NCBI GenBank assembly: GCA_902761735.1
Contig: CACWLL010000007.1
Location: forward strand, 26,330-90,329
Length of the DNA stretch: 64,000 bases
Direction: 5' to 3'
Source: an uncultured bacterium
GTDB lineage: Bacteria > Cyanobacteriota > Vampirovibrionia > Gastranaerophilales > Gastranaerophilaceae
Both the position numbers and the translations under genes were made by a program. This document shows positions 28,822-36,400 of this stretch, piece by piece; the first letter of the stretch is position 1; the number at the start of each line of letters is the position of its first letter. The notes beneath the pieces were generated by a model. The model was not told the DNA's origin, searched no databases, and saw nothing but the letters and a program-made list of their open reading frames with translations.

Positions 28822-29940
28822 TTATTTACTAAAAAATTCTGAAATGATTTTTTCAATTTTTTTAGAAGAAGTTCCGTCACCATAAGGATTTTGAGCTTTT
28901 AATCTGGACGCTGAGCGAGTTTTTGAAAGTACGTCCTCACTACAAGAAACTATCTTATCAAAATCTGCGCCAACCAGAACTGAAACACCGGCATCTATAC
29001 CCTCCTGACGCTCTGTTTCGTATCGCATAACCAAAGTGGGACACCCAAAAGATGGTGCCTCTTCTTGTATCCCGCCGGAATCGGTTAATATCAATTTAGC
29101 ATTTTTCATCAAATACACTAAATTAGGGTAATCTAAAGGCGTTAAGAGCTTTACGTTATTATATTCCGACAATCGTCCATGAATTTTGTCTTTTACATTA
29201 GGATTTGGATGCACCGGAATTATAAAAGAATGGTCAGAATATTTATTTGCAAGGTACTCTATGGCATCTAATATTCTATCAATCCTTTCGCCATGATTTT
29301 CTCTTCTGTGCGCTGTTATAAGAACTGTTTTATCATCAACAACTATATCTTTATTTTTGTAAAAACTTGCCGCACTGCACATTGTATCCTCAGAAAGGCA
29401 AAACAGAGCATCAATTACGGTATTCCCGACAACATGGATTTTTTCGTCACTTATGTCTTCTTTAAGCAAGGCCTGACGATTTTTCTCCGTTGGAGCAAAA
29501 TGCAAATCGGCAACTCGAGAAGTCATCTGGCGCATAACTTCTTCCGGAAACGGCTCAAATAAATCATATGAACGCAAACCCGCTTCTACATGAAATATCG
29601 GTACCTTATTATAAAATGATACTAAAGCTCCGCATAATACGGTCATTGTATCACCCTGAACAATTGTTGCATCTATAGAATAATCTTTAAAAACTTTATC
29701 AAGAGCTGACAGTATCCTTGTTTGAACTTCGGCAAGACTCTGATTGGGTTTCATACAGTCAAGATTTATATCCGCTTTCAAATTAAAATATTCTAAAGTT
29801 TGATTTGACAACTCTTTTTGTTGCTCGGTATTACATATAATAACATTATATTTGTCATTATATTTTTTTAATTCCAATATAACCGGTGCCAACTTTATAA
29901 CTTCGGGACGAGTTCCGAATACAAATAATATATTTTTCAT
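28822..29940 (-). CDS. wecB: UDP-N-acetylglucosamine 2-epimerase (non-hydrolysing)
   Basis: 372 residues, the family length. GTRPEVIKLAPVI opens the protein; FHVEAGLRSYD, TAHRRENHG and the UDP-binding TDSGGIQEEAPSFGCP follow. Makes UDP-ManNAc for surface polysaccharide. No Shine-Dalgarno; a TAAAAT box lies 6 nt before the ATG. No glycan cluster is adjacent; the Gfo/Idh oxidoreductase at 19.3 kb could use a related nucleotide sugar. Confidence 0.95.
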   Translation of the reverse strand: MKNILFVFGTRPEVIKLAPVILELKKYNDKYNVIICNTEQQKELSNQTLEYFNLKADINLDCMKPNQSLAEVQTRILSALDKVFKDYSIDATIVQGDTMTVLCGALVSFYNKVPIFHVEAGLRSYDLFEPFPEEVMRQMTSRVADLHFAPTEKNRQALLKEDISDEKIHVVGNTVIDALFCLSEDTMCSAASFYKNKDIVVDDKTVLITAHRRENHGERIDRILDAIEYLANKYSDHSFIIPVHPNPNVKDKIHGRLSEYNNVKLLTPLDYPNLVYLMKNAKLILTDSGGIQEEAPSFGCPTLVMRYETERQEGIDAGVSVLVGADFDKIVSCSEDVLSKTRSASRLKAQNPYGDGTSSKKIEKIISEFFSK

Positions 29941-29955
29941 ACTTGGATTTTAATA
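29941..29955 (-). promoter_or_regulatory. -10 promoter, leaderless wecB
   Basis: TAAAAT on the minus strand (29952-29947), then 6 nt, then ATG. This copy lacks the TGn extension. Confidence 0.5.
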
Positions 29956-30064
29956 CAAAAAATATATATTTACAATATTATACTCTCTTTTATAATTAGT
30001 CTTTATAGGGAATGAAGAAGATTATTTAATAAGAAATAATAAAGCAAGTAAAGGAGATATTATT

Positions 30065-30304
30065 ATGCTTGAACTTTATTATTCCGAGACCTGCCCATAT
30101 TGCAAAAAAGTTATGACTAATTTTGATACTAACGGAATTGTCTACACTCCGATAAATATTTCGGAACAAGCAAACTATGAAAAATTATTGGCTCTGGGGC
30201 ATATATCCCAAGTCCCTTTTTTATACGATACCGATAACAATATAAAAATGTATGAATCGGACAAAATTATAGCTTACGTGGAGAAAAACTATCGTGCAGT
30301 ATAA
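30065..30304 (+). CDS. Glutaredoxin-like protein
   Basis: 79 residues with the redox motif CPYCKK at about 11-16 and the cis-proline region HISQVPFLYD. The size and fold match a minimal glutaredoxin or the thioredoxin-fold half of a glutathione-transferase-like protein. AAAGGAGATATTATT gives a strong ribosome site. Its last 11 bp overlap the start of the HCP-like gene, so the two proteins should be made together. Confidence 0.85.
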   Translation: MLELYYSETCPYCKKVMTNFDTNGIVYTPINISEQANYEKLLALGHISQVPFLYDTDNNIKMYESDKIIAYVEKNYRAV

Positions 30305-31880
30305 TAAGTTTAATAATTTTGAATATGATGAATGCTCAGCAAGAGGTGCCTGCTCAGTTCCGCCCGGTCTAAGCGCTGTTCAAGAAGTTTTGAAAGAAAC
30401 GCTCAAGGAATGTGCCTATTACATTTCTAAGTTAAAGACAGCAAAGTTTGATACAAGTAAAGCAGAACTATTTGTAATTAACATTATTGCAAACACTGTA
30501 TCCACTACTGCTTATCCTGAGAATCAAATACTCGGACTAATTAAAACATCTTACTCAACATTGACAAATATAAGAAACATGTATAGGGAGAATATTGAAC
30601 AATCCATTCAGGAAGAAACAGACCTTCCCGAAAGTATTCAACTCTCTCCCGATTTAAATTTAAATAATATACTATTACTTGGAGAAAAGTTACTTCAAAA
30701 CAAGTACAAAAATATAAATACCGAACGAAAAAATTATACGGAGCTTATTACTCTGCTAATTATAAGCTTATCAGCTAATTTTTCAAGATTGTACGAATAT
30801 GGGAATTTTGAAAAACTTGCCGCTGAGAAAATAGTTGATGCTTTGAATATCCTGAACAGAAACCAAATAACACTTAGCAGATATGAAAATACCCTCACGG
30901 ATTTGGCTATTTTAGACAGAGAGATTAAGAGAAAACTTTATTTAACATATAAAGAACATTTCGGAGAAATATTAAGAACAGAAGTTTCTCATTCAACAGA
31001 AAAAGGGAAAGCAATACTTGTGTCAGGTTCAAGTTTGTATGATTTAAAACTTCTGTTAGAATCTATAAAGGACAAAAATATTGACATATATACTCATGAT
31101 GATTTAATAATCGCTCACGCTTTTGAAGAATTTAAGCAATACAAAAACCTTAAAGGTAATTTTGGGACTTGTAATGAAAAATGTATTCTTGATTTTGCAA
31201 CCTTTCCGGGTGCAGTTTTATTAACGGAAAATTCAAACATTAACACAGAATATCTTTATCGGGGAAGATTATTTACCACCTCTAATATTATTCCAAAAGG
31301 AGTTATAGGAATTAAAAATCACGATTATACACCCTTAATAAATTCTGCACTTGAAGCAAAAGGGTTTGCAAAAGGTCAACAAAGAACGCCATCCTCTGTT
31401 GGTTATAACCACTTTGAATTAGCAGACCAGTTAGATGAAATAACAAATAAATTTAGCTTCTCTGAAGATATATCCCGATTAATTATTTATATTGGCGAAG
31501 ATAATTACCATAACTATACGCAAAAATTAAAAAAGAACTTAACTAAAAAAGATTTTTTAATAAGTTTTAACAAAAATATCAACGCTGAAAACAGTCTGTA
31601 CTTAAATATTTCTAACAACATACCGATAACAAATGAAATAATACTTCGTATAATTTCTAAAATTAATATTTCAGACAATAATTTATTTTTTATCTACTCA
31701 AAAAGTGATATTTCAATAATTCCTGACCTGATTAATTTAAAAAAAGCCGGTGCTAAAAATGTTATTGTGGCAAAATTTGTTCCGAATGTAATAAATCCGT
31801 CTTTGCAAAAATTTCTGCAAAAATATTATGGAATAAGATCTGCAACAACCCCCGATATTGATTTAAAATCAGATAATTAA
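30294..31880 (+). CDS. Degenerate hybrid-cluster-protein (HCP/prismane) homologue
   Basis: 528 residues, HCP-like in length and order of motifs. The N-terminus has CSARGAC (C14, C20) and KECAYY, like the HCP proximal-cluster region. DIYTHDDLIIAHAFEEFKQYKNL (264-286) matches the HCP VYTHGEM..AH segment, and RGRLFTTSNIIPKG matches the later loop. However, the usual hybrid-cluster ligands appear lost: GHDL is GSSLYDL (245-251), the Glu of YTHGEM is Asp, the Cys of TTNC is Ser (TENSN, 311-315), GC is GE (401-402), and no cysteine exists after residue 297. The start is a GTG overlapping the glutaredoxin gene. Confidence 0.72.
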   Translation: MQYNKFNNFEYDECSARGACSVPPGLSAVQEVLKETLKECAYYISKLKTAKFDTSKAELFVINIIANTVSTTAYPENQILGLIKTSYSTLTNIRNMYRENIEQSIQEETDLPESIQLSPDLNLNNILLLGEKLLQNKYKNINTERKNYTELITLLIISLSANFSRLYEYGNFEKLAAEKIVDALNILNRNQITLSRYENTLTDLAILDREIKRKLYLTYKEHFGEILRTEVSHSTEKGKAILVSGSSLYDLKLLLESIKDKNIDIYTHDDLIIAHAFEEFKQYKNLKGNFGTCNEKCILDFATFPGAVLLTENSNINTEYLYRGRLFTTSNIIPKGVIGIKNHDYTPLINSALEAKGFAKGQQRTPSSVGYNHFELADQLDEITNKFSFSEDISRLIIYIGEDNYHNYTQKLKKNLTKKDFLISFNKNINAENSLYLNISNNIPITNEIILRIISKINISDNNLFFIYSKSDISIIPDLINLKKAGAKNVIVAKFVPNVINPSLQKFLQKYYGIRSATTPDIDLKSDN

Positions 31881-31885
31881 ACACA

Positions 31886-31918
31886 CAAAAAACCTCCCTT
31901 ATTCAAGGGAGGTTTTTA
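31886..31918 (+). terminator. Bidirectional terminator between HCP-like gene and rpsG
   Basis: AACCTCCCTT / AAGGGAGGTT stem with an ATTC loop. T-runs follow on the plus strand and, read in reverse, on the minus strand, so it can end both converging transcripts. Confidence 0.88.
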
Positions 31919-31931
31919 TTAAAAGCTAAAA

Positions 31932-32402
31932 TTAGTATCTGTAATGAGCAAAAGCTTTATTTGCTTCAGCCATTTTGTGGGTATCTTCACGTTTTTTGCA
32001 AGCTGCACCAACACCGTTTGATGCATCAATAATTTCGTTAGTCAATTTATCGATAAAAGACTTGCCACCACGTTTCTTAGCTGATTCAATCAACCAAGAA
32101 GAAGCAAGAGCAAAACCTCTGTCTGCCTTAACCTCGATAGGTACCTGATAAGTAGAACCACCAATACGACGAGCCTTAACTTCCAATAAAGGAGTAGCGT
32201 TTGTCATAGCTTTTTGGAAAATTTCCAATGCTTTTTCGTTAGTTCTTTCTTCAATTTTAGTTAAAGTTGCGTAGAAAATCTTTTCTGCCAAAGATTTTTT
32301 ACCTCTTCTCATAATTCGGTTAATGAATTTAGAGATATCAACACTGTTGTATACCGGATCTGCTAAAGGTATTCTTTTTGCAGGTTTAGAACGTCTTGAC
32401 AT
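31932..32402 (-). CDS. rpsG: 30S ribosomal protein S7
   Basis: 156 residues. MSRRSKPAKR start, SVDISKFINRIMRRGKKSLAEKI, KARRIGGSTYQVPIEV and RKKREDTHKMAEANKAFAHYRY-type ending identify S7. It begins 2 nt after the rpsL stop. The usual downstream fusA is not here; the operon ends at the terminator. Confidence 0.98.
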   Translation of the reverse strand: MSRRSKPAKRIPLADPVYNSVDISKFINRIMRRGKKSLAEKIFYATLTKIEERTNEKALEIFQKAMTNATPLLEVKARRIGGSTYQVPIEVKADRGFALASSWLIESAKKRGGKSFIDKLTNEIIDASNGVGAACKKREDTHKMAEANKAFAHYRY

Positions 32403-32404
32403 TA

Positions 32405-32788
32405 CTACTTACCTCCTTTTTTATCTCTTTTGGCACCATATTTAGAACGGGATTGCATTCTGTTTGCAACACCTGCTGTATCTAAAGTACCGCGAACGAT
32501 ATGGTAACGAACACCCGGAAGGTCTTTAACCCTGCCGCCTCTGATAAGAACAACACTGTGTTCTTGAAGATTGTGACCGATACCCGGAATATATGAAGTA
32601 ACTTCAAATCCGTTTGTCAATCTTACTCTGGCAACTTTTCTAAGTGCTGAGTTTGGTTTTTTAGGGGTTGTAGTGTAAACCCTTGTACATACTCCACGTC
32701 TTTGAGGACAATTCATCAAAGCCGGAGATTTTGTTTTGTCTGTGAGCTTTTTACGTTCTGAACGTACAAGCTGATTAATTGTAGGCAT
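32405..32788 (-). CDS. rpsL: 30S ribosomal protein S12
   Basis: 127 residues. The decoding-centre loops [12 protein letters not shown] and [18 protein letters not shown] are intact, including the lysines where streptomycin-resistance changes occur, so the wild-type sensitive residues are present. AAGGAGAACAAA precedes the ATG. Transcribed from a promoter about 215 nt upstream together with rpsG. Confidence 0.99.
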   Translation of the reverse strand: MPTINQLVRSERKKLTDKTKSPALMNCPQRRGVCTRVYTTTPKKPNSALRKVARVRLTNGFEVTSYIPGIGHNLQEHSVVLIRGGRVKDLPGVRYHIVRGTLDTAGVANRMQSRSKYGAKRDKKGGK

Positions 32789-33003
32789 TTTGTTCTCCTT
32801 TTAATTTATTCTACCGTGATAAAGATCACAATCCAAAACCCTTACGCATTCTGATTATGACCGGAACTGCCGAACTGAAAAATTTTTACCGATGCAAATT
32901 TGTATATTTTTAGGTAAAACTCTTGCAGCACCTACGTTCCTGCTTTATCAATTTGTAACTTGTAAAAAATTCAGCACGAAAATTTCGACAAGTGTACCTA
33001 AAT

Positions 33004-33032
33004 ATTAGAAACCAAGCATACTCTATTGTCAA
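33004..33032 (-). promoter_or_regulatory. Sigma-70 type promoter of rpsL-rpsG
   Basis: On the minus strand TTGACA (33032-33027), a 17-nt spacer, then TCTAAT (33009-33004). This implies a 5' leader of roughly 210 nt before rpsL, which includes a GTGAT-CTTT-ATCAC hairpin near 32814-32827. Confidence 0.7.
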
Positions 33033-33078
33033 GCAATGTTAATTATTATTAAATAATAATTTATATCTTTTATTTATG

Positions 33079-33087
33079 TGCTAAGAT
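33079..33087 (+). promoter_or_regulatory. Extended -10 of the TRL-like gene
   Basis: TGC-TAAGAT, about 26 nt before the ATG, with AAAAGGAGG between. Confidence 0.5.
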
Positions 33088-33113
33088 ACAACTGCTATTA
33101 AAAAGGAGGTTAT

Positions 33114-33434
33114 ATGAAAAAGCTTTTAGTATTATTTATGTTTTTAGTATTTGGATTAATTGCAATTCCGCAAGCACAAGCCAATGAACCATGGGGTTTT
33201 GCAATATATGACGGAACAATTGAAGCACAAAGTTATTCTATTCCCGGAGCTACTCTTGGAAGCAAAAGAGGTGAAGCTGCTTGTAAAACAGTTTTAGGCA
33301 TTGTAAACTGGGGCGATTGCTCTATTAAAACAGCAATGAAAAGAGGTCGAATATCTAAAGTTACAGCAGCAGATTGGGAAAAGAAATATATTGTTGTATA
33401 TGGGTATAAAAAACTTATAGTATACGGAAACTAA
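33114..33434 (+). CDS. TRL-like exported protein
   Basis: 106 residues: a signal peptide (cleavage near AQANE), then the TRL-like family pattern with KRGEAACKTVLGIVNWGDCSIKTA, GRISKV and a terminal LIVYGN. TRL proteins are small exported or lipoprotein-like products of unknown function, named after a tRNA-linked locus; no tRNA is nearby here. AAAAGGAGG precedes the ATG, and an extended -10 (TGC-TAAGAT, 33079-33087) lies upstream. Confidence 0.8.
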   Translation: MKKLLVLFMFLVFGLIAIPQAQANEPWGFAIYDGTIEAQSYSIPGATLGSKRGEAACKTVLGIVNWGDCSIKTAMKRGRISKVTAADWEKKYIVVYGYKKLIVYGN

Positions 33435-33437
33435 TAA

Positions 33438-33467
33438 AAAAAACGGGGTTTAAATACCCCGTTTTTA
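33438..33467. terminator. Bidirectional terminator
   Basis: AAAACGGGGT / ACCCCGTTTT stem with a TTAAAT loop. It follows the TRL-like gene and overlaps the stop codon of the converging autotransporter gene. Confidence 0.85.
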
Positions 33468-36400
33468 TTCTTCAATCATTGCCATATATCTTGCTATATT
33501 ACGTGATTTTTGACTGTTTAACGATTTTATAATCGTCTTTTTATGGTTTACTTCAGAATTTTCCGGTAAGCTTCCATTCACATTTGCGACAATTTTATTG
33601 TCTTTTTTATCTATTATCTTGTTATCTTTCATTACACTTTTTTCAACTTTTTTATTATCTTTTGACCCTAATGCCCATCTGAAACCTGCAGTAAGGGCGA
33701 CACCGTTTCTTCCGCCATTACGTACCATTGCCTGAGCATAGCCGCTAAATTTTTCGCCAATGTGTTTTTGTACACCAACACCGTATTCTACGTACGGTTT
33801 TGTATATGTATTCGGAAGTTTTACTCCGTTTGCCGTTACGTGGGAATTATTCATTACATTCCATACCATACCGACATTAAAATATGGCTGCCAGCCGTGG
33901 TTTAAGTTTGCTATAAATCTTATTGTCGGATTTATTTGGATTGTATGCAAAGGATCTGAATTTATTCTTACTCCTGCTGCGTTTGTATAATCTAAAGTTT
34001 TTACCATTGAATAATTCAACATTAAGTTTGGCTGAATTACAAATTTTCCTTCTTTAAATTCAAAGTTATATCCGGTTTTGCTTGCTATACCGCCCATTAT
34101 GCTTGTCATTTCATCTTTACCGTACATCGTATTAGCTTGTGCAAATCCTGCACCTGCTTGGGCTGTTATCGCGGTAAAGAAATTGTTCTTATAAAATGTT
34201 TCGGTTACACCAAGCATTCCGCCGTTTGTAGTCATATCTACGTCGTTATAGTCGATTGATGAACCGTTATAACCAATGTACAATGTTCCGACATTTGTCC
34301 AGCCGTTTCTCAGTTTTCTAAATTCGCTATCACCGCCGATTATTGTCCCATATGATATCATATCGACTTTCGGTCCGTCGTGTAAATTCAATTTTTCAAA
34401 AGATGTATACGGTTTTACCCATATTGCTTTGTTTGTATGGTCAAGGTCTAATTCTTTATTTAGGTCAATGTTGTTATTAAAATCAGTAGATAATGCAATT
34501 TCATCTCCCTTTATTTTACCTATTCTGACATGTTCCGGTAACGTCGTAAACGAATATGCGTGTTCAAACGCGTAATTGAACCCATAGTTCATTGTAGTCT
34601 GAGCTGACGCTTGCGTTGCTACAGGAGAAGATAAAACCGCAGGGTTAAAGCCGTCAGATGCATTCTTTGAACCTATTCCGTGTCTGGCAAATGAAAAATA
34701 TCCCGCATCGCCTATTTTATCGTAAGATACGTCATACAAATAAATCGGTGAATATGCCAGTTCTTCACTTCCACTGTATGATACCGCACCGGCTAAATCT
34801 TTGTTTTCCGTAAACAATAATTTTAAACATGGTTCTGTTGTCGGGGAAAGAAGATTTATTTTCTCTACATTGATACTCCCTCCGTTTACGGTAGCTGTCG
34901 CAGCAGAAATTGTATCCATCTTCTGACTTGCTAAATCCGCATCGACGTTCATTTTTACTAAGCCGTTCAGCTTTACATCCCCAAACGCAAGAGTTCCTAT
35001 AGAGGCATTTGCTATATTTAGTGAAGTTGTATCATTGAATGTCGGATTTAGTCTGTTTAAGGAATCTTCATTTTTTATGTTTACAACGTTGTTGCCGTTA
35101 AAGGTTAAATTCAATCCGGAGAGTTTTGAATTTTCTGCCAAATTCAAGACTGTGTCATTTGCAGTAACGTGCGGAACAAGAACTTTTGCATTGTCAGTCA
35201 AATCGATTGTGCCATCGTGAATGTTAAGTGTTGAAGTGTCGGATCCTGAAATTGTGCTATCCAAAGTAACTTCATCAATGCCGTCAATATTAATTTTAGA
35301 GTTTGCTCCTAATGCGTTAATATTATCAGAAATAGTTGAATTTCCTTTAATATCTATATCCCCTGATGTTGAAACTCCGTTGTTTGTCCCATCTAAAACA
35401 ACATTATCTAAAATAACTTTTACATTATCGGTTGCACTACCGGAAACCAAACCGTTTGCTCCTGTTATTTCAACATTTTTTAGAGTTAATGTAGTGTCGT
35501 TGTTATTAAGTTCAAACCCTTTATGCTCGTCAAAATCTACAGTCGAACGTGCTGTGTCATCCGCAACACCTTGAACTGTCAAAATACCGTTTGCTGTTGT
35601 CCCTATATCCTCTTTTACGGTGTAGGTGTCGTCACTGGAGCTTGCGCTAAATGTTCTATCCTCTGTTGTATCCAAATTGTTGATTGCTTTCAGTGTATCT
35701 ACAGTACCTAAATCTGTCGTTGTGTTAACAGAGGTAACAAGAACACCAAGACTGTCATCTGTTGTTGAAGTTGTATCAAGCTTCAATTTGCCCAATACAG
35801 TTGTTGTATGTTTAAGTTCATTAAAATTATCATTCCAGCTAACATCTTTGGTAAGTCCGACAATTTCTGTCGTAGATGTTTCACTTATAACTTTTTCACT
35901 ACCGTCTGCATATTCAGCATCAAGTGCAAGTTTTAAGTTATTATTACCCTCGGTATTTTTCAGAATTTGAACTTTTAACTGTCTGTCAATAAAATCACCT
36001 AAACTGTCACTTATAAAATTAAGACCTTTTATTGTTACTGTTCCGTTCGCCGTATCATCTGTTGTGGTAATAGTATCTGCGACTACGGTGGTGCCATCTA
36101 ATTTAACGTCAAATTTCCAGCTCGTATTGTCATTTGAAGTTAGTGTTTTCATCACATAATCGTGAATTACTCCGTCAGTTGTTTCTATAGTAGTATTGTC
36201 TGCCAATACGTTTGCATTTTTAATATCATTATACAAGTACATTGTACCCGTACTATCACCTTTTATATTGACATTATAACCTTCTGTTCCGTTAATATTG
36301 TCATAAAGATAAAATTTACCACCGTTCATCTGCTCTAAATTCAGTGTCGTATTACTCTCCATATATATAGACTGATAATCTTTTTCTCCGTTATTAACTT

